Positions 34,860 through 47,725 of a stretch of DNA of 64,000 nucleotides are shown piece by piece. The DNA comes from Pyrus communis. Lineage: Eukaryota; Streptophyta; Magnoliopsida; Rosales; Rosaceae. The notes under the pieces are model-generated. The model searched no databases. It was not told where the DNA came from and saw only the letters and a list, made by a program, of their open reading frames with translations. The stretch spans positions 14,550,317 to 14,614,316 of the forward strand of contig NC_084806.1 of the NCBI RefSeq assembly GCF_963583255.1, read 5' to 3'. Within the stretch, counting starts at the first letter, position 1. Every line of letters begins with the position of its first letter. Both the position numbers and the translations under genes were made by a program.

Positions 34860-35505
34860 TTTCCCTAAATTATATTAGTAGTCGAAACAGTCTGCCTTAA
34901 GTAGTTAAGCATTGAAATGTAATGCATAAATAATGTTCTAATTACTCATTTGAGAATTAATGAAAGTAATCATTCAGTTTCTCAGTTTCAAAAGAAAGTA
35001 GTGACTCTTTGTTCCTAAAGATTAGGAATACACACTTGAATCACTTAGAAGTTTGGATCAAGTGGTATCAAAGCACCAGTTTCGAGATGGTGAAGGTGAT
35101 TTATTGTAACTCGCATTCGATAAAAAGCTTTGGAAGAAGCATTTATTAGTCCTTTAAAGTCTCAACCCGCTGTCTTAGTTTGGTAATTCGATCACCATCA
35201 CTAATACGTTGTTCTTCTCTTGCCATTACATCTCTCTTAGTCCTTGGTTTTCGATATGTTATTCGTTGAAGGACTGTAAGTTATTCTCCTAAGGCTTTAC
35301 GTCATTTGCAAGTTAGGACCATAAACGACGTGCCTTCACCCTCTTAGATTTGGTACTCTGAAGCCACTAGTTTAAAAAATTTGAACCAAAACCACTTTAA
35401 CAATTTTATTTAATGGTTAGAACAAAATCCAATATCAAATTACCCACTAAGATTGGCCTAAGCAAACGATTTTCTGATTTTATCCTTACAGCGAGCCTTG
35501 ACCTG
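34860..35505 (+). mobile_element. possible 5' end of an LTR retrotransposon remnant
   Basis: TGGTATCAAAGCACC at 35063-35077 closely resembles the plant initiator-Met primer-binding site and follows an LTR-end-like stretch (GAATCACTTAGAAGTTTGGA). The downstream sequence has no clean gag frame, and no matching 3' LTR was found. The TRIM at 35511 is inserted in this segment. Confidence 0.4.
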
Positions 35506-35510
35506 TTTAC

Positions 35511-35961
35511 TGTTGAGAATGAATCCTACATTGATGAGAGGAGAGACCTTGCATGAGCTTCTAGGAGGTTGGGCTACTCCCTATATTGTCAATTGATTTT
35601 ATGGTGGAACCTCAACTTTCTTCATTGTATCAGAGCCAGTTGTCCCACGTGTGAAGCCAGACGGCCACATGCACTCCACGTCACCCCGTTGTGTTGTCCA
35701 CGTGTTAGGCTTGAAAATTCGCCACACGCGAGGGGGCGTGTTGAGAATGAGTCCCACATTGATGGGAGGAGGGCCACACGTGCTCCACGTCATCCTGTTG
35801 TGTTGTCCACGTGTTAGGCTTGAAAATTCGCCACACGTGAGGGGGTGTGTTGAGAATGAGTCCCACACTGATGGGAGAAGGGACCTTGCATGAGCTTATA
35901 AGAGGTTAAGATACTCCCTATATTACCAATTGGTTTTATGGTAGATTCTCAACTTTCTTCA
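35511..35961 (+). mobile_element. TRIM (terminal-repeat retrotransposon in miniature), three LTR copies
   Basis: Flanked by a perfect 5-bp duplication TTTAC (35506-35510, 35962-35966). Outer LTRs of 114 bp (35511-35624 and 35848-35961) start TGTTGAGAATGA and end CAACTTTCTTCA. TTGTATCAGAGCC, a near-match to the initiator-Met PBS, follows the first LTR at 35625-35637. A polypurine-like GAGGGGGTG precedes the last LTR. A truncated third LTR copy starts at 35739 (about 33 bp), and the internal segment around it (GTTGTGTTGTCCACGTGTTA to CGCCACACG) is present twice. No coding capacity, as expected for TRIMs. Confidence 0.9.
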
Positions 35962-35966
35962 TTTAC

Positions 35967-37412
35967 TTGGTCTGTTCGCTCCAAATGAAGGGAGAGAAGG
36001 GCTTTTGGGAATCGTACAATTTCTGCAGCTCTCAGATCATTTCTATGGCTGCCAATGCGTAACCCCCTCGTCCTCGCGTAAAACCTCCGTCTTCTTCTCC
36101 AGCTACCAAAATTTAAGCTTTAACCCAGAGAATTGCACATGGTCTCATGGATCATTGCCTATCAAACGCATTTCTTGCCTGCCTTTCTTCTTACCCCTTT
36201 TAATCAGGATTAAATTGGCTAATAATTTGTTGCAAGAACATTTCCTATGCGAAATATGTTAGAGCAATGAAAACCATATTTTGTAGAAAGGATTTTTTAT
36301 TTTTTATTTTTTATAAATGAGTCCGGAGCAAGCTCACATTGAAGGATCACTTTCGATCTAAGTGATTTTTCCAATCCCGCACATGAGCCAACTCCACTTC
36401 ATTTTGTATTGTCTATTTTCTTGTAATACTACATGCTAGTACGACAGCGTAACAAAAAACTTCTTAAAAACCTCACATAGTCACAGGTACGTAAAAGACA
36501 ATACTAAATCCCAAAATTATAAAAACAAAAATTCAAGACATCACATATTGAGATGATAATGACACTACAATTAATGTAAACTTACGTATGTCACCACTAA
36601 CTATACATATATACGTCTATCGAAATGAAAAATAGCATAATCGTTGCACGATGACACTTTTGATCATGAACAAGTATGATTTTGACACAGTCATGTATTT
36701 ATGAACATTTTCTTGCTCCCTACAACACATTTTAAACGCTTATTTTCTTGTTTGAGCGTACCCGGTCAGTCTAGGAAATATATCAATACCCTGAAAAATC
36801 TGACAAACAAATTAATGGAGAAACAAGTAGGCACAAGCGAATTCAGAAACATCAATTTAATCAAAGGCAAATTGCCTCTTTGCCTTGTTTGAAATCAAAC
36901 AAAGGGCCGCCTGTGTCTGCTTTTGAGCAGCCACTTCGCGAAGGAGTCTTCTTCACACTGTGCATGACCCGACTAATTCTATGGACTCATTTTGTTTCGC
37001 GCACTTGCAATATATTCTCCCAATCTTTTTTCTTTTTGCCTTTTTTTTTTCCTTTCTTTTCTTTTTATTTTTGATATGGTAGAAGGTCCTTAGAAGTCAC
37101 AAGCATTGTATCTTCAATGTTGCTACGAACAAGATATATTATTTAAGTGGCAAGTAAGATCGAGAAGATGCTTATCTTTGTATGGTTTTGGTTTGTTCTC
37201 TTCTCACTCCCCTGAGTGGTACGTACATAGGCAAAAATTCTGATGCTACACTGAGGAAGAATCAAATCCCGGAGAAAGAATTGGAATTGGGAAGACTTTT
37301 GTATTGAATCAATGATGGCGGCACCAGCAACATTTTAATATGAAAGGTGTACATCTAGGTCCATTTACAATGGAAAATTATAAAAGTTTTTAAAGACTGA
37401 TTAGGAGTTGAG
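35967..37412. other. intergenic, no gene recognised
   Basis: 36000-36260 is less AT-rich and somewhat gene-like but gives no recognisable protein in any frame. The remainder is AT-rich. Nothing else supported. Confidence 0.4.
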
Positions 37413-37811
37413 TCACTTTTTATATTGTTAAATGATTTTAGGACGAAATCTCAATTTCATTTGTCAATTCCATCAACAAAGTGATCGCGAAGAACACTAG
37501 TATTGACAAAGAATTCCATTTTGAAGAAAAAAAAAAATTAGGGCTGCATTCAATGGCGAAAAATGCACATTGTGACCATATGAACAATATATAACTTTTA
37601 CAACAGAAGATAATAACAAGAATGTCAAGAATGTAGGGTAGCATAAAAAATAGGAGATAGTAGGGATCTTTAGGGGAAAAAAAAAGAAGAAAAAAGTGCA
37701 TTCAACAACACTTTCGATCGTGAGAAGCACATTAATTTTTTTTTTAATTTTTTTTATTAAAACTCCATATGCTTTTTAAACTAGAAAAACTCTTAATTAT
37801 AATTCAAAAGT

Positions 37812-38074
37812 TGTTGTTGTCTTATTGGAATAGGAATGTGATTGTGTAAATCCTAGTAGATATGGGAATGTATCTTATATTCATATTAGGAGTAGATTAC
37901 CTATTAAATGTTGTAATCCTAAAGAGTAAGGAATTAACCTTCCCTACTACTATAAATAAAGGCACGTGGAATAACACACACCCACAATTACACATCTCTC
38001 TCCTTCTCTCTCTATGCTGCACCCTCTCTCTCTTTCTGACCTCCATAATTGTTCCGTAAATTATGCCTACAACA
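37812..38074 (+). repeat. 5' LTR of Copia-2
   Basis: 263 bp, ending GCCTACAACA, followed by TGTTATCAGCATGCTCTTG. Lacks 6 bp (AATGGG) present in the 3' copy. Confidence 0.9.
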
Positions 38075-38410
38075 TGTTATCAGCATGCTCTTGACGCTAC
38101 GCTAAAGAGAGTTTATTCTTCAATTAGGGGAGTATTACGTTTTAATCATCCTTTTCATAGTTAATTAATTTATTATTTTGAATTGATCTACATGCTATTC
38201 ATTGAATTTAATTTTTCTTTGTTGAACGTGATACAACGCATTGCAGAAGCAATTCCGGCTTTTCAAGAAGGATCTTCAACAAATTCACAAGCTTTTATTG
38301 TTTTCTGCCAGTCAAGTACGCTTAAAATAAAGTAAGATATTTGAAACGACCATGAAGCATGAAAACATTCCCTATGATGCATGAACCCCCCTACATTTAT
38401 ATTTACCTTC

Positions 38411-38454
<44 letters not shown>

Positions 38455-39560
38455 ATTGTATATGTTTCATTCATTTGTCGATATATATATTTGTTTCATG
38501 CATTATGCAATTTTTGCTATGTGGAATATGTGAGTCAAAGAATCGAAAGAAAATAGAAGCAATTAGAGTTTTTCAAAACCCTAGATTTCGAGAAAAAAAA
38601 AAATTCTTTGGGAAAAGCACTAAGCCAATGAACCAAGCCAGCAGCTTGTCAGCCTCACCAATGACGTCAGTCTGACGTCTGTCTAACATCAGCAGCCTCT
38701 ATCTGGGCTTGCTGCATGTGCGTGAGAACCAGGCATGGACCTGGGTTTCCTTCTAATGGCCTACAACTCTCAACCCACTAGCCAGCACGCCTATACTTGT
38801 TGGGCTAATTCTGCATCGAAGCTGAAGCCAAAACGTGCTGGGCTTCACTGTGACATACCAACAGCGCAAGGCTATTGGGCTCTTTCCAACACAGCCCGCA
38901 TCCAAAAATTGCAAGATGGGCTACACATCTGCTTTTCCCCAGCCCACTCTCAGCCACCACATGCTGCTCTCTCTCGACCTGCTGCCACATGTAGCCATGA
39001 CCCGAGCTAAAAAGGCCTGCAATTTTTGTAGGGCCGTGTATTGCAGCCAACCAAAGTGTGTTGGGCTGCATTATTTTCAAACCAATGCCATTTTTTTGAC
39101 ATTTTAAATAATTTTTAACCTGAATGTTATAATTATTTTTGCTTCTACGATCGACCCTGTTTGGTCTCGATCTACTGAATTAATTTAAAGTGACCTGCAG
39201 TACATTAATCTGATAATGAATCCAAAATTATTGACCTGAAGATCACTTTTGGACATTAATGATTCAATATTTTTTTTTTTTTTTTTGAGTCGTTGACATC
39301 CTTTCGTAGTCCCGAAGCACTCACACTTGAGTTCCCGAATAACCTCAAATCCACTACACTTAAATCAGCATATTGCATTCTGTGTTCTTGTAGGAACCTC
39401 TCTTTTATGAACTAAACGTTCATAAACTAAATTGAACCTGTAGTTTCAACTTTAGTGCCTTTGAAACCCGAAGTTTAAACCCGACGTTTTTTCATGAAAA
39501 CCATGTCTTAGAACTCGAATGTTCTAACTTTGATGCTTATGGATGCTTCATTCCCATAGC
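38075..39560 (+). other. leader of Copia-2
   Basis: Matches the Copia-1 leader in blocks and includes a (TA)n microsatellite at 38412-38452. The open frames at 38735-39107 have no gag resemblance. Confidence 0.6.
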
Positions 39561-42500
39561 ACCAATCATAATCTTGTCCCTTCGTTCAGTGGATTGTCGT
39601 ACCATAACAAGTTCGATTTTCCTGATTTGGACGTTTCTAATAGAAACTACTTCATGTGAGGTACAAAGATGTGAACCTCCACTTGACTATCAAGAAGCTG
39701 AGAAACCATTGTAGCCAACAATGGCAAGAAAAAGCTGAATAAGCCCCCACCATGATCTTCATTCGAAGACTTGTGCCCGAAGCATTACAAATGGAAATAC
39801 CTAATGAACGAGGATTCCATGGCTCTTTGGCTTGCTTTTATGGACCGTTTAATCATGAAAGACATTGCCTGAAGCACACCATGATTACATCCATAAATAA
39901 GTACAATTTTGAAGTTTATAAATCCAATCGAATTTTGACTAGAGAATACTTTTCTCATCCTTCATGTTTCTAACTCACCCCTGAAGCAGCAGTGTAGAAA
40001 GAGGAAGTTTACCAAATTCTCGAATCTGATTACTACCATAAATGTGAGAGAAAGGTATGGACCTAGTTTGGCTGGAGTCTACCGAATGGCTCGACCCAGT
40101 TCGGTCAAAGCCTAACTGAATGGTGATGAACTGCTTTGGCAGGGATACACCGAATGGCATGCTCTCTCACAATCCAATTTGGAGTTTGTTTTTACAACAT
40201 ATGGTAGAATCAGGGCCTGCCAAGGTGTGGCATCATGCCCGAATTGTGATCCTTGGCACCTAAGACCTAAAACTTCAAGAATAAGGGATAATATTCCCAA
40301 ACCTTAATCCTGCATAATCTACTTCCATCTTGATGGAATAGATCATTGGTTATGCACCTGTTCGTGCCTCTACCAATGTTGTTAAGGAGTACCATTCTAG
40401 TAGTTTATATGTGAGACTAATTTTGCTCCACCAAACATCGTTGGAAAAGCAGAATTTTGACATGGATGACCTTGTTGGTCGAATCCCCTTAGTAAACCAT
40501 TTACTTTGTGAACATTTTTCTATGTTCTTGGATTCAAGTTTGGTGCATGTTTTACTTATGGATAATCTTATTGATGTTGTCCTCGAATATGAGTTAATTG
40601 AATCATGTTTCTTAATACATGTGACCAATTCAATTAAACACGTGATTAGGTTGGAATGTGGGAAAGTTAGTTGTCTGGATGAATGCGTATTATGCACACT
40701 AACTTTACACCTAAATCACATCTCTAACAACGACTTCAGGTCTATTCAACCTGATTAAGAGCATTGGCACGCTCCTCATTGTATGAATGGTACTGCATTA
40801 CCATTTAAGGGACCTTAAATTCTCCCTGACGTTGAGTTTTTAAGGATATTCGAGATGGCAATGATCATAAATGAAACCACTGAAGAAAATAGAGTGAAAT
40901 ATCTTTACATCACCTCCAAGAATGAGCCTGAAGCTTTGATTTGGGGCCAATGGGTTGTCTCCCAACTGGGAACACACCACATGTGGCTGGCCTGAAGCAT
41001 AGTGATTGAGCAGTTTACTTGTTTTGGCATGACCTTTTGGGACAGTTAGGTCAAACAATGATACTACAACGCATCTCCTTCTTTGAAGTAAGGATATTGT
41101 GCTTACAAGCACACTTTGCCAAGCATGCTCATTAAGGAAATTGATTTTCTATATCATTCCTCCCAAAGATATGACACGACTCTCTGTTCACAGTGGATTC
41201 AAGGAAATATATGTAGACTAATCCAACCAAAATGCGGACCATATAAATACTTATGGTTTTGGTTAATGAATCGACAAACTGGTCATATATTTGTCCACAC
41301 ACATTGCTACTAAACCTCATGGCCGATTAAGGGTTCACCACCCTACTTATCCCCTAAGGTCAAGGAGATTGGATAATGCCGGAGAGTTTATTTCGACAGT
41401 TTTCGATAAAGTATTGCATGTATTTTGGGTTTGTAATTGAACATTGAATTCCTATGTTCACCCCAAAGAGCCTGGCCTAGTGATCATAAAGCGCAATTTA
41501 AATGATTGCCCAAATTTTGGTAAACATATCAAGTTTTCAGTTTTTGCCTAGGGCTATGCAATCTTGTACGCAACTATGTTGGTCCGCCTTGAGGCCTATT
41601 GCCACCCAACCTATATGATGTTACAGTTGGTTACTGGGTACAACCTGATGATTTTTCGTATTTACGCATTTGGGTGTGCAGTCCATGTGCCAAGTTGCGC
41701 CGCCGCAACGTACCACCATGGGTCCTCAAAGAAGGATGTGTATCTTTTGTCAATCATAATTCTCCTTTACACTAGCTCTCTTAGAGCCCTTGCATGCGAT
41801 CTCTTTATCGCTCATATGTGGGTTGTCACTTTAATGAGACAGTCTCCCCGCTGTTAGGGAGAGATAAGAACGTCAACGTTCCTGTAGAACCACGCGAAGT
41901 TGCATGGACGTTACCCACTATGTCTCATCTCAATCCCCATACCGCACAAGTGTGATAAGCAAGTGGGATGAATTCTAGTTTTCAGAACGTTGCTCCAGAC
42001 GCATTCCTCTAATCTAGCTAAAGTGACGAGATCATATACTAGCTGCAAACATGCCTGCAAGGATAGACATACTTAACAGATGTCGAGTCAACATCCCTGG
42101 AGGGTATGCGTTCTTGTTGGACGATTTGGACGTCCTTGTTGGACGGTCGGGTACACCGGCAGATAGCCAATCAATTTGTCTTGGCCTGGAGCATGAAAGA
42201 TCACTCGGTTCGTAAGATTCACTTCCCTAGAAGAGGAAGGCACGCACAAAATGATTCTAAACTCGATCGCTGTCTCAAATCATTTCCATCTCATGAGATT
42301 CATCTGGATTTCTCCCGAGACTTAAAGTTCTTGGTCTAGTATACTAGTTTGGATGAGCTAAATGGAATTGAAATGAGATTATCATTGATGATGTTTTCAC
42401 TTATATGGTAGCTACTGACATAAATGAAAAGCGACGATATCGAATCGTGTTTCGTTGATTAAGTGGCAACGTAGAATTGATTGGACAACTAAAATTACAA

Positions 42501-43500
42501 TCCAGGTCAAATTTCTTACCAAAGTGTGTATTAGACCTGCTGTTCCTACACTGCCCAAGGTAACCCTGTTATGTTACAAGTGGGAAAGGAAACGTTATGA
42601 GATGAATGAAATAGTGTGATATGATGCACGCCTTAACTTAAAGTTGAAGCATTGTTCTGACGGTATTTTGGTCTATCAGTCGAACTACACTCCGAATGTG
42701 TCACCTTTGAGTATACATTTGATCGTCCATATGTTATATGCAAATGAGACTCTTGAAGAGGTTATGGAATCTGAAATTCCATATCTAAGTTCAACTTTGC
42801 GCTTCGTTATACATAGCTCATTGTATTTAGACAGGACATCTCCTTCGCTGTTGATCTTAGTAAAGATGCAGCACTGCGCCTACACGCAACCACTGATTTG
42901 GTATTAAAGACGTAACCTGAAGGTACTATGAGGATAAATCCCAACGCATCTCGAGAGAATCTAACCCCCTGATCCTCGGAATGATGTTTGCCTTGTTTGT
43001 TATGCTGACGCTGGTTGCTTATTGAACCTGCACAGGGCAAAATCTCCGAATGGTTATGTGTTTACCGTTAGGTATAGAGCAATATCTTAGAGGTCCACGA
43101 TATGACCTTAGTTGCGAAATCTTCAAATCGATCCAATACTCACCTCGCTTCACTACACCACAAGTAAGACATGGTTAGGAGTTCTTATTGAGTATATTCG
43201 AAGTACTTGCTGTGTTTTCATCCATCATTGAGTCCCAACAATGATCTATGATGATTATGCCACAGGTATAGACCTGACCAAGCCATGATACATCAACAAA
43301 GTCAACGCCAAGACATATTGTGTCTACATCTACATCAACAAAGCATCAGGAGATTGAAGTCATGCAAGCCGATCCCAAACAACCTTGCCGACCTCTACAT
43401 GACGTCACTGCCGAAGTCAACCTTCCAGAAGCTTGTCCAAGGAATTGGTATGCCTAACTACTCATATGCAATGCTTGTAGTTCTCATTTGGAAGTTATGT
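39561..43500 (+). pseudogene. Copia-2 gag-pol, heavily degraded
   Basis: Fragments follow the Copia order in several frames. Gag: NKFDFPDLDVSNRNYF near 39610. A pre-integrase/integrase segment at 41116-41313 has IQGNICRLIQPKCGPYKYLW and TGHIFVHTHCY, and 41564-41857 has MLQLVTGYN. RT tail: SDGILVYQSNYTPNV at 42644 onward and EVMESEIPYLSSTLRF. RNase H tail: NNLADLYMTSLPKSTFQKLV then QGIGMPN near 43380-43460. The protease, most of the RT including YVDD, and the integrase acidic residues are not recoverable. Confidence 0.8.
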
Positions 43501-43905
43501 CAAACTCAGGGGGAGTATCCAGAAGTATACTCACTTGATCTTAACGTACTGTTTTTCCCTACGATTAAGAGCATTTTTCCCACTAGGTTTTTGCTACCTA
43601 ACTAGGTTTTAACAAGGCATCCATCCTGGGCTGATCATACCTTTGTGAACTCTTCTACTTGCATCCAAAAGACGTATAGTTTTGACTTAATGCAACTTCT
43701 CACTTTTCTCCTTCGTTTATGGGTTTTTCTCCCACCTTGGGTTTTACCATAGCAAAGGTTTTGTGAGTTTTACTTTTTATGCATTCTTCCGTTGATTTGA
43801 GACTCACATTCGCTCATTGTGCTGATGAGTTCATCAACTGTACTTGCTTCATCACTGAAGACCTAATGCGCTATTTACTTGAGTATTTACACACTCAAGG
43901 GGGAG

Positions 43906-44173
43906 TGTTGCAGTCTTATTAAAATAGGAATGTGATTGTGTAAATCCTAGTAGATATGGGAATGTATCTTATATTCCTATTAGGAGTGGATTACCTATTA
44001 AATGTTGTAATCTTAAAGGGTAAGGAATTAACCTTCCCTACTACTATAAATAAAGGCACAATGGGGTGGAATAACACATACCACAATTACACATCTCTCT
44101 CCTTCTCTCTCTATGCCGCACCCTTGCTCTCTTTCTGGCCCCCACAATTGTTTAGTAAATTATGCCTACAACA
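43906..44173 (+). repeat. 3' LTR of Copia-2
   Basis: 268 bp, TGTTGCAGTCTT to GCCTACAACA, preceded by the polypurine tract CAAGGGGGAG (43898-43905 region). Confidence 0.9.
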
Positions 44174-45804
44174 AAAGCAATTTTTTTTTTTCATCTTTTA
44201 AAAAAAAACAATAGTATCTAGGCTAAGGAGGTGGTTTAGGATAGTATCTACGCTTTTTATACATTAATTTTTTTTAATTAAAACTCCATATGCTTTTAAA
44301 CTGGAAAAACTCTTAACTAGAATTCAAAAGCATTTTTTTCCATCTTTTTAACAAACGATAATATCTACACTTTTTATATAGTTAATTGATTTTAAGATGA
44401 AATCTCAACTTCATTTGTCAATTCCGTCAACAAAGTGATCGCAAAGAACACTATTATTGACAAAGAATTCCATTTTGGAGGAATAAAAAAAAAAAAAAAA
44501 AAAAAATTAGGGCTGCATTCAATGTCGAAAAATGCACATTTGTGACCATATGAAACAATATATAACTTTTACAACAGAAGATAATAACAAGAGTGTCAAG
44601 AATGTAGGGTAGCATAAAAAAATAGGAGATAGTAGGTATCTTTAAATAAAAAATAAAAAAAATAATAATAATAAATAAAAAAAAAAAAAAAAAAAGTGCA
44701 TTCAACAATACTTTCGATCGTGAGAAGCACATTAATTTTTTTTTTTTTTTTTTTTGATTAAAACTCCATATGCTTTTTAAACTGGAAAAACTCTTAATTA
44801 GAATTCAAATTAAAGCAATTTTTTTTTTCATCTTTTTAACAAACGATAGTATCTACACTAAGGAGGTGGTTTAGGACACTTTTTATACATTATTATTTTT
44901 TAATTAAAACTCCATATGCTTTTAAACTGGAAAAACTCTTAATTAGAATTCAAAAGCAATTTTTTTCCATCTTTTTAACAAACGATAGTATCTACACTTT
45001 TTATATTGCTAATTGATTTTAGAATGTAATCTCAACTTCATTTGTCAATTCCGTCAACAAAGTGATTGCGAAGAACACTAATATTGACAAAGAATTCCAT
45101 TTTGAAGAAAAAAAATTAGGGCTGCATTCAATGGCGAAAAATGCACATTGTGACCATATGAAACAATATATAACTTTTACAACAGAAGATAATAACAAGA
45201 ATGTCAAGAATGTAGGGTAGCATAAAAAATGGGAGATAGTAGGGATCTTTAAGAAAAAGAAAAAAAAAAGTGCATTCAACAACACTTTCGTTCGTGAAAA
45301 GCACATTAATTTTTTTTTTTTAATTAAAACTCCATATGCTTTTAAACTGGAAAAACTCTTAATTAGAATTCAAAAGCAATTTTTTTTTCCATCCTTTTAA
45401 CAAACGATAGTATCTACACTAAAAAAGTGGGGAGTAGGGCTAAGCTTTACAATGGACTTGCTATAATAATATGGTTCAACTTCACCTTTAGCTAAAATCG
45501 AACTAAGATCTGTTATTTACAAGTGAAAATGAATACCACTATATTACAAGTGGCTATCTAAAAGCAATTGTAAAAAGGGCTTTTGAACTTTAATCTTTAA
45601 AAAAAAAAAATTAAAATTTAATTAAAACTTCCCATTGAATTACATATTAGTTCTAGTCCTTTAATGTGTACGTACTTAAACAAATTCCATATTCTTTTTT
45701 TTTTTTTTTTTTTTGATATTTAATCTGTATTTTATTCTATATTTGAATTTATTAATACACACATTTTAATTCCTTAATTTTTTTTAGCTTCCTCCAATTA
45801 TAAC

Positions 45805-46195
45805 CTTATAAATGTACCTAAATGAGAAAACATATAGTGACACATAATAAAAATATGTACATACATAAGTGTAGCTAAGCATATGAAAATATGTACCTAA
45901 ATGTCTGTACTGAAATGTATTACATTGAAATAGTGTACCTAAATATCTGTACCGAAATTGATATACCAAAATATATTAAATAAATGAATGTACCTAAATA
46001 TCTATGCTGAAATAACTATACTAAATTAATGTAATGTATGAACCGAAGTGTAACATATTGAATTAGTGTACCTAAATTTCTGTATCGAAATGGATATACC
46101 AAAATATATTAGATGAATCAATGTAACTAAATAAAAAACACAAAGTGTATAGGAATATATTATATAAAAATATTAGTTTACCTAAATGTCTACAA
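45805..46195. repeat. degenerate minisatellite with GTACCTAAAT motif
   Basis: GTACCTAAAT followed by TCTGTACCGAAAT-like sequence recurs near 45892, 45933, 45989 and 46066, with weaker copies at 45812, 46119 and 46176. Spacing is irregular (about 41-77 bp) and ATATACCAAAATATATTA is interspersed. No coding capacity. Confidence 0.65.
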
Positions 46196-46446
46196 CAAAA
46201 TATGTATTATGATGAATAAAATGAAAATTAGAATTAAATGTAATTCACAATTAGGCAAAAAAAGAGAAACAAAACATCAAAATATAATTACATATGAGGT
46301 GATTAAATGTATGCTGACGTGAATGAACTTTTAGTCTAAAGTGATTTTCAAGTACTATAAATGAACTTCTTTTACTTTAAAAATCTATGCCAAACATTAG
46401 AATGCTTACACTGTCAACGATTGTTTTTAATTGATTTTGGGTTTTG

Positions 46447-46757
46447 TTAACCAAAATGGTCTACAAGATTGGCATAATTCTTTATTTTGAGCTTTGAGAT
46501 TTAAATTGATACAAGTGGTCATTAAGATTGTCCAACATCAATCATTTTGATAGTAGTGAAAAATTTTCATTAAATTAAGTACTATTGTCAAATCAACACT
46601 CCACTTGAACTATTGGTTTCTTCGATTTAATAAAGATTTTTCATAGAATGCCAAAATGATTGATCGTGGACAATCGCAGGGGCCACTTTTATCGATTTTA
46701 AATCTCAAGGATTAAAGTGAGGAGTTGTGACAATCTTAGGGACCATTTTAGCTAAAA
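46447..46757. repeat. long-TIR MITE (Mutator-like style)
   Basis: The left arm AACCAAAATGGTCTACAAGA and the right arm, read in reverse (TAGCTAAAATGGTCCCTAAG), are inverted repeats. Further paired blocks are GAGATTTAAAT, AAGTGG.C and GATTGTCCA..ATCAATCATTTTG, giving arms of about 110 bp. The right arm resembles that of the MITE at 59878-60084. No clear target duplication. Confidence 0.65.
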
Positions 46758-47725
46758 AAAACCTTGATTTTGAGTTGAATGCCATATGGTACTAATTTTC
46801 ACACTAAAAATAGCCAACGCCATTTTCTTAAAATTATGCAAGGACAAGTACTACAGCAAATTATTTGACAAGCTGAAATTACAACGATGCTCTTCTAGGG
46901 ATCTTTACGGACACATGGTCATAGGGCATGTATCTTTCAATTGAACAAGGAAATTGTTAAAGCATCATACAATTTTGATTATATTCATGTTTCAATTCTG
47001 TCCATCCATTTGTTGTCATCATTTGCTATCATGTTGGCTTTTCCGAAAGATACGTGTGAGTGATATTTGTGAAAATTTGCTCCCAAGGTAAATGACATCT
47101 TCAATGGTATACTTAAACTCTCCAAAGAAGTTGCCTTACCGTTGACAAGGAGCTGTGATCTCCTTCCACCTAAACAAAATTGATATCTAGCCGTAACGCT
47201 AAGAGAAGGCGTTGTTTTAAACCTGCGGCTTCTACTTACAAAACTAAAGAATAACAGAAGAGAAAATCTTCGTATCTATTGTGTGACCGTACATATTCTT
47301 TCCAGAACGTCTCTTTAGTGCCTTTCAGTGGTGGTGGAACATGACACAATGATACCCAAGTGGTACCTAAGCCGCATAGCTCATCCTGAAACGACTCACA
47401 CTCACACACGTGCTAAAAGTTTCATACGTGTGATAGTGAGGCACCATATAGGCTGTTTAGAAAACTATATTTTTGTTCCTTGTGGGGTTAAATTTACAGA
47501 GCTAGATTTGCTCTTTGTCTTTGCCTTTGCCCTTTGCCCTTTCATTGTCCAAATCACATTATTAAGCTATTCGAATCAAACATCCACAAACAAGGCCAAA
47601 AAGTAAGAGAATACTGAAAAGGGCTTCGTCTTGACCTGAAAGCCATCACATTGACCATCCGGATACATTGGATTCATGCGCTTTATTGTATAATATGTAT
47701 GGTCATTATGGAAGCTTCTCTCAAG
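46758..47725. other. intergenic upstream of the ERF gene
   Basis: No gene recognised. The 92-codon frame at 47328-47606 has no family resemblance. Its distal part is presumably ERF promoter. Confidence 0.45.

Larger units (their letters stand above)
37812..44173 (+). mobile_element. Ty1/copia element Copia-2, coding region decayed
   Basis: LTRs at 37812-38074 and 43906-44173. Flanks AAAGT (37807-37811) and AAAGC (44174-44178) fit a 5-bp duplication with one transition. The insertion interrupts a head unit of the surrounding array, whose intact copies read TTCAAAAGCAATTTTTTT. Same family as Copia-1 (shared LTR blocks, TGTTATCAGCA motif, leader and coding segments). I count about 17 differences across some 262 aligned LTR positions, fewer than between the Copia-1 LTRs. 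Confidence 0.92.
37413..45430. repeat. composite tandem array (body-head-head units), split by Copia-2
   Basis: A body of about 290-340 bp (CTCAACTTCATTTGTCAATT through CACTTTCGATCGTGAGAAGC) occurs at 37440-37732, 44397-44733 and 45020-45306. A shorter head (ACTCCATATGCTTTTAAACT, CTCTTAATTAGAATTCAAAA, ACAAACGATAGTATCTAC) occurs at 37763-37811 joined to 44174-44220, then at 44281, 44760, 44906 and 45329. Between bodies two and three the period is about 620 bp with two heads per unit. The minus-strand phenylalanine-rich frames in each body are by-products of poly(A) runs. Confidence 0.8.

Noticed and set aside
35569..35893. Overlapping 80-89 codon frames on both strands
   Set aside because: Product of the duplicated TRIM interior, not a gene.
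38735..39107. Three overlapping 90-codon frames in the Copia-2 leader
   Set aside because: No gag resemblance; the same zone in Copia-1 does not keep these frames.
37438..45306. Three similar minus frames (about 75-95 codons) suggesting a repeated gene
   Set aside because: They coincide with the bodies of the tandem array and are full of poly(T)-derived phenylalanine. Length and frame differ between copies, so no coding constraint is visible.
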